Assembly (NCBI GenBank): GCA_028688995.1
Contig: JAQTXB010000001.1
Span: forward strand, 124,001-188,000
DNA: 64,000 bases
From: Aliarcobacter sp.
GTDB lineage: Bacteria > Campylobacterota > Campylobacteria > Campylobacterales > Arcobacteraceae
Direction of reading: 5' to 3'
Part shown: one piece after another, positions 25,750-34,751 of the stretch
How the letters are laid out: each line of letters opens with the position of its first letter
How positions within the stretch are numbered: position 1 is the first letter of the stretch
The notes under the pieces: model-generated
What the model saw: only the letters and a program-made list of their open reading frames with translations
The model's database searches: none
What the model was told of the DNA's origin: nothing
Made by a program: the position numbers and the translations under genes

Positions 25750-26964
25750 GTGTTCCCAGAAATTGAATTTGAAAGAATGAAAAGACTTCCAAACTATGTG
25801 TTTGCAGAAGTTAACAATATCAAAATGGAAGCTAGACGTGCAGGTGAAGATGTAATTGACTTTTCTATGGGAAATCCTGATGGTCCAGCACCACAACATA
25901 TTACAGATAAATTAATTGAAGCTGCTGCAAAACCTAAAAACCATGGATACAGTGCAAGTGCTGGTATCTTTAAATTAAGACTTGCAATTTGTAATTGGTA
26001 TAAAAGAAAATATAATGTTGATTTCTTAGACCCAAATAAACATGCATGTGCAACAATGGGTTCTAAAGAAGGATATGTTCACTTAGTTCAAGCAGTTGTA
26101 AATGTAGGTGATGTAGCAGTTGTTCCAGATCCAACTTATCCAATTCACTCATATGCATTTATGTTAAATGGTGCAGCTGTTCATAAATTTGAATTAGGTT
26201 TTGATGATGCATTTAAAGTTGATGAAGATTTATTTTTCCAAAGATTACAAAAAACAATTGATGAATCAATTCCAAAAGTAAAATTTGTAGTTGTAAACTT
26301 CCCTCACAACCCTACATGTGCTACAGTAACACCTGAATTTTATACAAAATTAGTTGCTATGGCAAAAAAAGAAAGATTTTATGTTATCTCAGACATTGCA
26401 TATGCTGATATTACATTTGATGGATATAAAACTCCTTCTATTTTCCAAGCTGAGGGTGCTTTAGATGTTGCTGTTGAATGTTTTACTCTTTCAAAATCAT
26501 ATAATATGGCAGGATGGAGAGTTGGTTGTATCGTAGGAAATGAAAGACTAATTGGTGCATTAAAAAGAATTAAATCATGGCTTGATTATGGAATGTTTAC
26601 ACCAATTCAAATTGCTGCAACTGTGGCACTGGATGGTCCACAAGAATGTGTTGAAGAGCATGTAGAAAAATATAGAAAAAGAAGAGATTTAATGCTTGAA
26701 ACATTCGCTGAAGCTGGATGGAAAATGAATAAACCAGATGCTTCAATGTTTATTTGGGCAAAAATCCCTGAATGTGCAGCACATTTAGGAAGTATGGAAT
26801 TCTCAAAACAATTACTTACACAAGCACAAGTTGCTGTAAGTCCAGGTATTGGATTTGGTAACTATGGTGACCAATATGTAAGAATTGCACTAATTGAAAA
26901 TGAAAAAAGAATTAGACAAGCTGCAAAAAATATAAAGAAATATTTAAAATCATTAGAGAAATAG
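25750..26964 (+). CDS. Class I/II aminotransferase (AlaC/DapL/AspB-like)
   Basis: 404 residues of the PLP fold-type I family. The start is GTG, preceded by an excellent AAGGAG. Motifs are DFSMGNPDGPAPQHI, YPIHSYAFMLNG, NFPHNPTCATV, ISDIAYADITFDGY and the PLP lysine in TLSKSYNMAGWRVG. Relatives include alanine aminotransferase AlaC and LL-diaminopimelate aminotransferase. The neighbouring homoserine dehydrogenase gene suggests aspartate-family amino acid metabolism, but the exact substrate is not decidable here. Confidence 0.88.
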   Translation: MFPEIEFERMKRLPNYVFAEVNNIKMEARRAGEDVIDFSMGNPDGPAPQHITDKLIEAAAKPKNHGYSASAGIFKLRLAICNWYKRKYNVDFLDPNKHACATMGSKEGYVHLVQAVVNVGDVAVVPDPTYPIHSYAFMLNGAAVHKFELGFDDAFKVDEDLFFQRLQKTIDESIPKVKFVVVNFPHNPTCATVTPEFYTKLVAMAKKERFYVISDIAYADITFDGYKTPSIFQAEGALDVAVECFTLSKSYNMAGWRVGCIVGNERLIGALKRIKSWLDYGMFTPIQIAATVALDGPQECVEEHVEKYRKRRDLMLETFAEAGWKMNKPDASMFIWAKIPECAAHLGSMEFSKQLLTQAQVAVSPGIGFGNYGDQYVRIALIENEKRIRQAAKNIKKYLKSLEK

Positions 26965-26973
26965 GAATTATTC

Positions 26974-28236
26974 ATGTTAAGAGTTGGAATTATTGGAGTT
27001 GGTACAGTTGGAGCTAGCGTTGCAAATATTTTAAGAGATAATAAAAATATTATAACCGCACGTGCTGGTAAAGAGATTGTAGCAACCATTGGAGTAGTTT
27101 CAAACTTACATAAAATAAGAGATGTAGATATTAAACTTACAGATAATATTGATGATGTTTTAAATGATGATTCTATTGATGTTGTTGTTGAGTTAATGGG
27201 TGGAATTGATAAACCAAATGAGATTGTAAGAAAAGCTTTATTAAAAGGTAAAGCAGTGGTTACTGCAAATAAAGCTTTACTTGCATATCATAGATATGAA
27301 CTTCAAGAACTAGCAGGTGATATTCCATTTGAATTTGAAGCAGCAGTTGCAGGAGGAATTCCAATTATTAATGCCCTAAGAGATGGATTAAGTGCAAATC
27401 ACATTAAATCTATTCAAGGTATTATGAATGGAACTTGTAACTATATGTTAACTCGTATGATAAATGATGGGGTTAACTATACTGATATTTTAAAAGAAGC
27501 TCAGGAGTTAGGTTATGCTGAAGCTGACCCTACTTTTGATGTTGGTGGATTTGATGCTTCTCATAAACTTCTGATTTTAGCTTCAATTGCTTATGGAATC
27601 GATGCAAAACCTGAAGATATTTTAATAGAAGGTATTCAAAATATCACAAGTGCTGATATAGAATTTGCAAAAGAGTTTGATTACTCAATTAAACTTTTAG
27701 GAATTGCAAAAAAAGTTGGAAATGAAGTTGAATTAAGAGTTCATCCAGTTTTAATTCCTCAAGATAAAATGATTGCAAAAGTTGATGGCGTTATGAATGG
27801 AATCTCTGTTGTTGGAGATAAAGTTGGTGAAACTATGTTTTATGGAGCAGGGGCGGGTGGTGATGCTACAGCTTCTGCTGTTATTGCTAACATCATTGAC
27901 ATAGCAAGAAGAGGAAAAGGTTCTCCAATGCTTGGTTTTGAAAATCAACCAGGTGAAAAAATCACTTTAATGTCAAAAGATAATATAAAAACAAAATATT
28001 ACCTAAGACTTGAAGTTGCTGATAAATCAGGAACATTAGCAAAAATTGCAACTATTTTAGGGGATAACTCAATCTCAATTGAAGCAATGATGCAAAAACC
28101 TTTAAAAAATGGTAGTGCAAATTTACTTCTTACGACTCATATTTCAGTTGAACGAGATATTTTAAAAGCAATAAATGAATTAGAAAATTCTGGCGTTGTT
28201 TTATGTAAACCTGCAATGATAAGAATAGAAGAATAG
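26974..28236 (+). CDS. hom: Homoserine dehydrogenase
   Basis: 420 residues. The N-terminal NAD(P) fold is VGIIGVGTVGASVANIL. The catalytic region contains VTANKALLAYH, EAAVAGGIPIIN, GIMNGTCNYMLT and ELGYAEADPTFDVGGFDASHKL. A C-terminal ACT domain (about residues 345-420, YYLRLEVADKSGTLAKIA) should bind threonine for feedback inhibition. It reduces aspartate semialdehyde to homoserine for threonine and methionine. It lies 9 bases after the aminotransferase gene. Confidence 0.97.
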   Translation: MLRVGIIGVGTVGASVANILRDNKNIITARAGKEIVATIGVVSNLHKIRDVDIKLTDNIDDVLNDDSIDVVVELMGGIDKPNEIVRKALLKGKAVVTANKALLAYHRYELQELAGDIPFEFEAAVAGGIPIINALRDGLSANHIKSIQGIMNGTCNYMLTRMINDGVNYTDILKEAQELGYAEADPTFDVGGFDASHKLLILASIAYGIDAKPEDILIEGIQNITSADIEFAKEFDYSIKLLGIAKKVGNEVELRVHPVLIPQDKMIAKVDGVMNGISVVGDKVGETMFYGAGAGGDATASAVIANIIDIARRGKGSPMLGFENQPGEKITLMSKDNIKTKYYLRLEVADKSGTLAKIATILGDNSISIEAMMQKPLKNGSANLLLTTHISVERDILKAINELENSGVVLCKPAMIRIEE

Positions 28237-28253
28237 TTCTCTATTCTAATAAT

Positions 28254-29612
28254 TTGAAAGAAAACTCTTTAAACCTAACCACTCAAAATATTCCAACTTT
28301 AATAAAACAGCTAGCAATTCCAGCTAGTGTTGGAATGTTTTTTAATACAATGTATAATGTTGTTGACACTTTTTATGCAGGACTTATTTCAACTCAAGCT
28401 ATCTCTGCCTTAACCCTATCTTTTATGATTTTTTTCTTAATCATTGGTTTTGGCTATGGTTTTAGTTCTGCAATTACTGCATTGCTTGGAAATGCACTTG
28501 GTAAAAAGAGATATAAATTAGCTTCGATTTATGCACACAAAGGGCTTGTTTTTGTGCCAGTAATTGGAATTGTTTTGACAATAATTGGATATTTTGCTTC
28601 ACCTTATCTTTTTATGCTTTTAGGTGCAAAAGATGAATATCTACAAACTTCATTGGATTATATAAATACTATTTTATTTGGTTCTATATTTTTTATGTTT
28701 AACTTCTCTTTAAACTCAATATTAGTGGCCACTGGAGATACAAAATCTTATAGAAATAGTTTAATTTTTGGTTTTTTTGCTAATATTATTTTAAATCCAA
28801 TTTTTGTTTATGGGTTTTTATTTATTCCAGCTCTTGGAATAAAAGGGCTTGCCCTTGCAACTGTTTTAATTCAAGTTGTAAATATGTTTTATCTACTTTA
28901 TAAAGTTTTACAAACTAAACTTGTACATTTTGAAAAGCTTGAATACTTTGTGCCAAATATTAGAGTTTACAAACAATTTATCATACAAGGATTGCCAGCA
29001 AGTTTAAATATGCTAACCATGTCTATTGGTTCACTAATTCTTACGTATTTTGTATCTCACTATGGTGTACAAGCCGTTGCAGGATATGGAATAGGGTACA
29101 GAGTAGAGCAACTTATGCTTTTACCTGCTCTTGGACTAAATACTGCTGTTTTAGCCCTTGTATCAAATAATTTTGGAGCAAAAAAATATGATAGAGTAAT
29201 TGAAACTTTAAAAGTATCATTAAAATATGGATTTATTATTTCAACGATTGGAATTATTTCCCTTACAATTTTAGGTAGATTTATAATATCTTTATTTGAT
29301 TCAAATCCAATTGTTGTTGATTTTGGAGTAGATTATTTACTTGTTGAGATTTGGATATTCTATGCTTATGTTGTTTTATTTATTTGTGTATCAACACTTC
29401 AAGCAATAAAAGAACCAAAAATGCTTTTATATATTGGACTATATAGACAAATTTTTGCAAAATTAATTATTGCCTATTTTATTGTAAAATATTTTGAACT
29501 TGAGTTTATCTATTTATGGTTTGGTATTTTATTTATGATATATAGTGCAGCTATTTTTGCTTATTTTTACACTAATAATTTATTAAAAAAGCTTTGCAAT
29601 AAAAGTTTATAA
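28254..29612 (+). CDS. MATE-family multidrug/Na+ antiporter
   Basis: 452 residues with 12 predicted membrane helices in two MatE halves. The N-terminal LIKQLAIPASVGMFFNTMYNVVDTFYAG is typical of the NorM/DinF-type exporter family. Exported substrate is unknown. The TTG start at 28254 is the best available, 17 bases after hom; no ATG occurs at a suitable distance before the conserved region. A bidirectional terminator immediately follows. Confidence 0.88.
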   Translation: MKENSLNLTTQNIPTLIKQLAIPASVGMFFNTMYNVVDTFYAGLISTQAISALTLSFMIFFLIIGFGYGFSSAITALLGNALGKKRYKLASIYAHKGLVFVPVIGIVLTIIGYFASPYLFMLLGAKDEYLQTSLDYINTILFGSIFFMFNFSLNSILVATGDTKSYRNSLIFGFFANIILNPIFVYGFLFIPALGIKGLALATVLIQVVNMFYLLYKVLQTKLVHFEKLEYFVPNIRVYKQFIIQGLPASLNMLTMSIGSLILTYFVSHYGVQAVAGYGIGYRVEQLMLLPALGLNTAVLALVSNNFGAKKYDRVIETLKVSLKYGFIISTIGIISLTILGRFIISLFDSNPIVVDFGVDYLLVEIWIFYAYVVLFICVSTLQAIKEPKMLLYIGLYRQIFAKLIIAYFIVKYFELEFIYLWFGILFMIYSAAIFAYFYTNNLLKKLCNKSL

Positions 29613-29637
29613 AAGAAGCCTTTTATGGCTTCTTTAT
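29612..29637. terminator. Bidirectional terminator between convergent genes
   Basis: AAAGAAGCC / GGCTTCTTT is a 9-bp stem with loop TTTTAT. T-rich sequence follows on the plus strand and A-rich sequence precedes it. It lies between the MATE gene (plus) and the Cys-repeat peptide gene (minus). Confidence 0.85.
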
Positions 29638-29643
29638 TAATAG

Positions 29644-29961
29644 TTATTTAGAACCACATTTCCCTGTTCCACAAGAACCATTTTTCATATCTTTCATGTC
29701 TTTCATATCATTCTTCATTTTTGACATATCATTTTTCATCTCACCACCGCATTTTCCAGTTCCGCAAGAAGCACTTTTTGTTTCTTCTTTCATATTAGCA
29801 CCACATTTTCCAGTACCACAAGAAGAACTTTTCTTTTCTATCATCTCTTTTTTCATTTCGCCACCACATTTTCCTGCACCACAAGAACTTGCTGCAAATG
29901 CTGATGTTGTTGCTAATAATGCTCCTAAAAATAACCCTGCTAATTTTGTTTTAATACTCAT
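29644..29961 (-). CDS. Secreted peptide with four CGxGKCG repeats (bufferin/HvfA-like candidate)
   Basis: 105 residues. The Sec signal peptide is at 1-23 (ending TSAFA). The mature part consists of four SCG(A/T)GKCG units with Cys pairs 27/32, 48/53, 66/71 and 97/102 (C-x4-C each), separated by charged Met/Lys/Asp/Glu linkers (for example KMKNDMKDMKDMKN). Repeated GKCG in a signal-peptide-bearing protein is the hallmark of HvfA/bufferin-type RiPP precursors, whose cysteines are modified by DUF692 (MNIO) enzymes and bind copper. No DUF692 gene is in this window. Downstream of the Cus-like efflux genes, metal binding is the natural inference. A TATAAT lies upstream on the minus strand. Confidence 0.8.
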   Translation of the reverse strand: MSIKTKLAGLFLGALLATTSAFAASSCGAGKCGGEMKKEMIEKKSSSCGTGKCGANMKEETKSASCGTGKCGGEMKNDMSKMKNDMKDMKDMKNGSCGTGKCGSK

Positions 29962-29974
29962 TTAATTTCCTCAA

Positions 29975-29999
29975 TTTTTGGTTTTTAATTATATTATAA
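29975..29999 (-). promoter_or_regulatory. Candidate promoter of the Cys-repeat peptide gene
   Basis: On the minus strand the gap after the YceI gene reads AATTATAATATAATTAAAAACC and then TTGAGGAAATTAA before the ATG. TATAAT is a good -10 and GAGGAA a good ribosome binding site. The peptide can therefore be expressed apart from the efflux genes. Confidence 0.5.
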
Positions 30000-30014
30000 T
30001 TCATTTAAGAATTA

Positions 30015-30593
30015 TTACTTTTCAACTGCTTCAACTTCAACTGCAATTTTTACCTCTTCTGCAACTACAACACCCCCTGCTTCAAGAGCTTTATTCCATT
30101 TTAAATCATAATCCATTCTATTGATTTTACCTTTTAAAGTAAATCCAACTCTATTATTTCCTTGTAAATCTTTTACACTAGCCACATCTTCAACATCAAA
30201 AACTACAGGTTTCGTAATTCCTCTGATTGTTAAATCTCCACTCATTTTTCCTTCATTTCCATCTGCTTTATAAGATTTCATTACAAAAGTCATTTTTGGA
30301 AATTTCTCACTTAAGAAGAAATCAGCACTTTTTAAATGCGCATCTCTTTTTTCGATTCCTGTATCAATTGAAGCTGTATCAACAGATGCACTAAAAGCCT
30401 TAAAAGTTTTACTTGCATTATCAAAGTCAATCTTTGCATCATAAGTTTTAAACTCACCTTTTACATTTGTAATCATCATGTGTTTTACAGTAAATCCTAC
30501 ATTTGTATGAACATCATCAACAACATATTCAGAGGCATTTGCTAAACCAAAACTTAATATCAAAGCACTTGCAATTTTTGCTATAGATTTCAT
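30015..30593 (-). CDS. YceI-family periplasmic lipid-binding-like protein
   Basis: 192 residues with a signal peptide (about 1-20, ending GLANA). The YceI lipocalin-like fold is shown by YVVDDVHTNVGFTVKHMMITNVKG, SVDTASIDTGIEKRDAHLKSADFF, MSGDLTIRGITKPVVFDVE and GFTLKGKINRMDYDLKWN. Family members bind isoprenoid-like lipids in a barrel; their physiological role is often unclear. It stands 49 bases downstream of the CusA-like gene and upstream of the GKCG peptide gene. That placement suggests envelope stress or metal regulation, which is inference. Confidence 0.92.
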   Translation of the reverse strand: MKSIAKIASALILSFGLANASEYVVDDVHTNVGFTVKHMMITNVKGEFKTYDAKIDFDNASKTFKAFSASVDTASIDTGIEKRDAHLKSADFFLSEKFPKMTFVMKSYKADGNEGKMSGDLTIRGITKPVVFDVEDVASVKDLQGNNRVGFTLKGKINRMDYDLKWNKALEAGGVVVAEEVKIAVEVEAVEK

Positions 30594-30642
30594 CTTATAT
30601 CCTTTTTTTAAAATTGTTCAATTCTATACATTTTTTGTTTAA

Positions 30643-33600
30643 TTAATGTGTAGAAACTTCTTTCTTGAAATTTATCATATAAAAAACTGCTGGTATGATA
30701 ATTAATGTTAAAAAAGTTGAAGTAACCATTCCACCAATCATAGGTGCAGCAATTCTTTGCATTACTTCACTTCCAACTCCATGAATATACATAATTGGAA
30801 TTAACGAGCCTAAAATTGTAAATAACGTCATAAGTTTTGGTCGAAGTCTTAAAACAGCACCTTTATATATTGCTTTTGCTATTTCATTATTTGAACAATT
30901 TGTACAATTCTGTTTTAACTCAACCATTGCTTCATGAAGATATACAAGCATTACAATAGAAGTTTCCGATGCAACTCCTAAGAGTGCTAAAAATCCAACT
31001 ATTACTGCAATTGAAATATTAAAGTTTAGATAATCTAAATAAAATATTCCCCCTGTTAAAGCAAAGGGTAGGGTGAAAAATATAATTAAAGTATAAGTCA
31101 TATTTCTTAATGCTAGAAATATTAATACAAATATAATCATTAATGTTAAAGGAATAATATATAGTAATCTTTTCATTGCCGATTCTAAATATTCACTTTG
31201 TCCTGCCCATTCAAAATAGTAACCAGATGGTAACTCAATTTGTTTTAATAACTCTTTTGCTTCATCTTTATATTGTTTTGTAGAAACTCCTTCATTTGGT
31301 GTTATATAAATGAAATTCACATTTAATGCTTTTTCAGATTTTATAACTGATGGTCCCTCTTCATATTTTAAATTAGCAAATAATCTTAATGGTTGAAAAC
31401 CTAATTTTGTTTTTATTTGAAGATTTTCTAATGTTGTTAAATCTTCCCTTTGATTTGCTTCAAATCTAAGACTTATTGGGTATCTTTCTAACTTATCAAA
31501 AAAAGTTGAAATTTGTGCTCCACCAACTCCAAATGAGATAGTGTCTAAAATATCATTTTTATTTATTCCATATCTTGAAATCATCTCTTCATTTATTGCA
31601 ATATTTAAATAATATCCAGAATTAACCTTATCTGATGATACTGATAGAGTTCCCTTATATTTTCTTAACTCTTTTTCAATTTTTCCAGCTGTTTCTTCTA
31701 AAATTTTATGGTCATTTCCATAAAGTTTTATTCCAAGAGGAGTTCTAATTCCAGTTAAAAGCATATCTATACGACCTCTAATTGGATATGTCCAAGAATT
31801 AATTAATCCATTAACTTGAAGTTTTGCATTCATCTCTTCAAGTAATTTCTTGTATGTCATTCCCTCTCTCCACTCATTTTGAGGTTTGAATGTAACAACT
31901 GTTTCAATCATTGCAAGTGGCGCTGGATCTGTTGCTGTTTGTGCTCGTCCAACTTTTGCAAAAGCTGTTTGAACTTCAGGAAATGATTTTAAAACCATAT
32001 CTGTTTTTTGAGCTAACTCTTTTGCTAAGTCTATTCCAATACCATAAGGAGTAACTGGCATATACATAAAAGTTTGTTCATTCATCATTGGCATAAATTC
32101 CCAATTTTGTTTTTCATAAACTGTATAGGCAAAAACTATTGTTCCTATATAAATTGCAACTACCAAATATCTTAATTTCAATGAAATTTTTAATAAGGGT
32201 GAATATATATTAATAAAAAACTTATTTAATATATTTTTATCTTCAGCCATAATTTTTCCACGAATTAGGAAAACCATTAAAATAGGAACTATTGTTATTG
32301 ATAAAATAGCTCCTGTCATCATTGCAAATGATTTAGTAAAGGCAAGTGGAGAAAATAATCTTCCTTCTTGACCTGTTAGAGCAAAAATTGGCAAAAAAGA
32401 TACAACAACTAAAATCAAAGCAAAAAATATTGGACGACCAACTTGTTTAGCTGATTTTATAATTATTTGAATTCTCTCTTCATTTGAAATATTCTCTTTT
32501 CCTTGCAGATATTTATGGGCATTTTCTACCATTACAATTGTGGCATCTACCATTGCTCCTATTGCTATTGCAATTCCTCCCAAACTCATGATATTTGAGC
32601 CAATTCCAAAAACTTTCATTAGTAAAAAACTAATTAATACAGTAATTGGAAGAGTAATGATAATAATCAAAGCAGATCTGAAATGAAATAAAAACAATCC
32701 AGAGATAATTGCTACAATAATCGACTCTTCAATCAAAGTGTGTTTTAGTGTATCAATTGCTTTATCTATTAGGGAAGTTCTATCATAAACTTCTACAACT
32801 TCAACATCTGGAATTTGTAATGTAGCTAATCTCTCTTTCACTGCCTTTATAACTGCATATGGATTTTCTCCATATCTAACTACTACAATTCCTCCTACAG
32901 TCTCTCCTTGCCCATCTAAATCAGCCATTCCCCTTCTATTTGATGGAGTTATATTTACTTGTGCTATATCTTTTATTTTTAAAGGCACTTTATTTAAAGT
33001 TTTAATTGTAATATCTTCTATATCACTAACTGATTTAAGGTAACCACGAGCTGTAATAATCTGTTCATACCCATTTTCTAAAATAATTCTTCCACCCGTA
33101 TCATTATTACTTGCTTGAATTACTTTTTTTACCTCATCAATACTAAGTCCATATTGAACCAGTTTATCTTGATTTAAAGTAATTTCATAGTTTTTAATAT
33201 ATCCACCTATAGAGCCTATTTCACTAACTCCATCAACTCCTAAAAGTGCGTATTTATAATAATAATCTTGTAAAGTTCTTAACTCTTCTAAACTTTTTGT
33301 TTTTGATCTTAGTGCATATTCATAAGCCCAACCAACACCCGTTGCATCTGGCCCTAATTGAACTGTTGAACCAGTTGGAAAAGTTCCTTGAAGAGTTGAA
33401 AGTTGCTCTAGAACTCTACTTCTTGAATCATAAATATCAGTTCCATCTTTGAAAATAATATATATCATTGCATTTGAGAATGAACTCATTGCTCGAACCG
33501 TTTGGATATTTGGTAAACTCATTAAATTTGAAATTAATGGATAAGAGATTTGCTCTTCTATTGTTTTTGGACTTTGTCCATTCCACTCAACTTGTATAAT

Positions 33601-33741
33601 AACTTGTGGAGGTGATAAATCAGGTAGGGCATCTAAGTTTGTATTTTTAACTGCCCAAAATGAAGATATTGTCAATATTCCCACAAAAAAAAGTACTAAG
33701 AATTTATTTCTTATACTATATGCAATTATACTTTCAACCAT
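30643..33741 (-). CDS. cusA: Heavy-metal efflux RND pump, CusA-like
   Basis: 1032 residues, a full-length HME-RND transporter with 12 helices and two large periplasmic loops. Motifs include VEWNGQSPKTIEEQISYPL near the N-terminus, GAMVDATIVMVENAHK carrying the essential helix-4 aspartate, and RGRIDMLLTGIRTPLGIK, which includes a methionine at a position used for Cu/Ag transfer in CusA. GVDGVSEIGSIGGY also favours the Cus/Sil subgroup over CzcA. It pumps monovalent copper or silver from periplasm or cytosol through the CusC-like channel. It is last of the three efflux genes, 5 bases after cusB. Confidence 0.9.
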   Translation of the reverse strand: MVESIIAYSIRNKFLVLFFVGILTISSFWAVKNTNLDALPDLSPPQVIIQVEWNGQSPKTIEEQISYPLISNLMSLPNIQTVRAMSSFSNAMIYIIFKDGTDIYDSRSRVLEQLSTLQGTFPTGSTVQLGPDATGVGWAYEYALRSKTKSLEELRTLQDYYYKYALLGVDGVSEIGSIGGYIKNYEITLNQDKLVQYGLSIDEVKKVIQASNNDTGGRIILENGYEQIITARGYLKSVSDIEDITIKTLNKVPLKIKDIAQVNITPSNRRGMADLDGQGETVGGIVVVRYGENPYAVIKAVKERLATLQIPDVEVVEVYDRTSLIDKAIDTLKHTLIEESIIVAIISGLFLFHFRSALIIIITLPITVLISFLLMKVFGIGSNIMSLGGIAIAIGAMVDATIVMVENAHKYLQGKENISNEERIQIIIKSAKQVGRPIFFALILVVVSFLPIFALTGQEGRLFSPLAFTKSFAMMTGAILSITIVPILMVFLIRGKIMAEDKNILNKFFINIYSPLLKISLKLRYLVVAIYIGTIVFAYTVYEKQNWEFMPMMNEQTFMYMPVTPYGIGIDLAKELAQKTDMVLKSFPEVQTAFAKVGRAQTATDPAPLAMIETVVTFKPQNEWREGMTYKKLLEEMNAKLQVNGLINSWTYPIRGRIDMLLTGIRTPLGIKLYGNDHKILEETAGKIEKELRKYKGTLSVSSDKVNSGYYLNIAINEEMISRYGINKNDILDTISFGVGGAQISTFFDKLERYPISLRFEANQREDLTTLENLQIKTKLGFQPLRLFANLKYEEGPSVIKSEKALNVNFIYITPNEGVSTKQYKDEAKELLKQIELPSGYYFEWAGQSEYLESAMKRLLYIIPLTLMIIFVLIFLALRNMTYTLIIFFTLPFALTGGIFYLDYLNFNISIAVIVGFLALLGVASETSIVMLVYLHEAMVELKQNCTNCSNNEIAKAIYKGAVLRLRPKLMTLFTILGSLIPIMYIHGVGSEVMQRIAAPMIGGMVTSTFLTLIIIPAVFYMINFKKEVSTH

Positions 33742-33746
33742 GACTA

Positions 33747-34751
33747 CTACCAGTTCTCATCGTCAGATTGATACAATGAATTTGTAACAGCATCTGAATC
33801 TAATAAAAATAAAGCATTATTAATTACTTCATCATTCTCTTCTAAACCACTTAAAATCTCATATTTATTTGAAGCTATTCTTTTAGCTTTTATTTTTACA
33901 GGTTCAAAATCGCCTTTATCTAGTGGTCTAAATACATAAAAATCATTTGCTTTTTTTTGCACTGCTGTTTTTGGCAGAGTCAGCATAACATCATTTTTCA
34001 CACTAATATCAACTTTCCCAAACATACTTGGGAATAGTTTTAAATCCTTATTTTCTAAAACAAATCTAACATCAACTGTTTTTGTTTTATCATCAAAAAT
34101 AGGGTAAACAAAATCAACTTTAGAAGCTATCTTTTCACTTATTCCATCAATATTTACGAAGGCCTCTTTATCTTTTTTTATATATTCTAAATCACTTTGA
34201 TACACAGAAGCAATAAACCAAACTTTATCCAAATTTGCTAATTGTAAAAGTAGTTTTCCCTTTGCTACAGCACTTGTTTGATTAATGTTTTTTTCTATTA
34301 ATAAGCCATTCATTGGAGAAGTTACCACTATACCTAATGAATTTACTTTTCCTTCTTTTATTCTTTGTTGTTCACCTTTTGGAATATCTAAATTATCAAG
34401 CTTTGATAAAGTACTTTGATATACATTTGGATTTAACTCTTTTGCAATTTGCAATTCATTTTGAATAGATAAAATATCTTGTGAATAAACAGAATATAAA
34501 GGTTCACCTTTTTTTATTGTCATGTATTTATTATTTGCATATAGTTTTGTGATATAACCATCAAATCTACTTACAATATCAGTTAAAGTTGATTCATCTA
34601 CCTTTGTAACTCCATAAAAGCTTTTATTTATAGATACTTCCTCTTTTTTTACTTTTGTTGTTGTTTTATTAAATAGTTGTTTTGCATCTATTACCTGAGC
34701 TTGTAAAACTGAACTTAAAAGTAGGGCAGTTAAAACTATATTTTTAATCAT
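33747..34751 (-). CDS. cusB: Membrane-fusion (adaptor) protein, CusB-like
   Basis: 334 residues with signal peptide (1-18, ending LQA). The periplasmic adaptor pattern is SINKSFYGVTKVDESTLTDIV, RFDGYITKLYANNKYMTIKKGEPLYSVYS, then LVLTSPMNG-type lipoyl return (VVTSPMNGLLIEKN) and a beta-barrel with DKVWFIASVYQSDLEYIK. It links the CusA and CusC-like parts and in the Cus system binds Cu/Ag by methionines. The N-terminal heavy-metal-binding extension found in some CusB proteins is absent. The start overlaps the cusC stop by 4 bases. Confidence 0.88.
   Translation of the reverse strand: MIKNIVLTALLLSSVLQAQVIDAKQLFNKTTTKVKKEEVSINKSFYGVTKVDESTLTDIVSRFDGYITKLYANNKYMTIKKGEPLYSVYSQDILSIQNELQIAKELNPNVYQSTLSKLDNLDIPKGEQQRIKEGKVNSLGIVVTSPMNGLLIEKNINQTSAVAKGKLLLQLANLDKVWFIASVYQSDLEYIKKDKEAFVNIDGISEKIASKVDFVYPIFDDKTKTVDVRFVLENKDLKLFPSMFGKVDISVKNDVMLTLPKTAVQKKANDFYVFRPLDKGDFEPVKIKAKRIASNKYEILSGLEENDEVINNALFLLDSDAVTNSLYQSDDENW

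Noticed and set aside
29696..29965. 89-residue plus-strand ORF opposite the Cys-repeat peptide gene
   Set aside because: It is the antisense shadow of the repeat units, with no ribosome binding site; the minus frame has a signal peptide and conserved Cys motifs.
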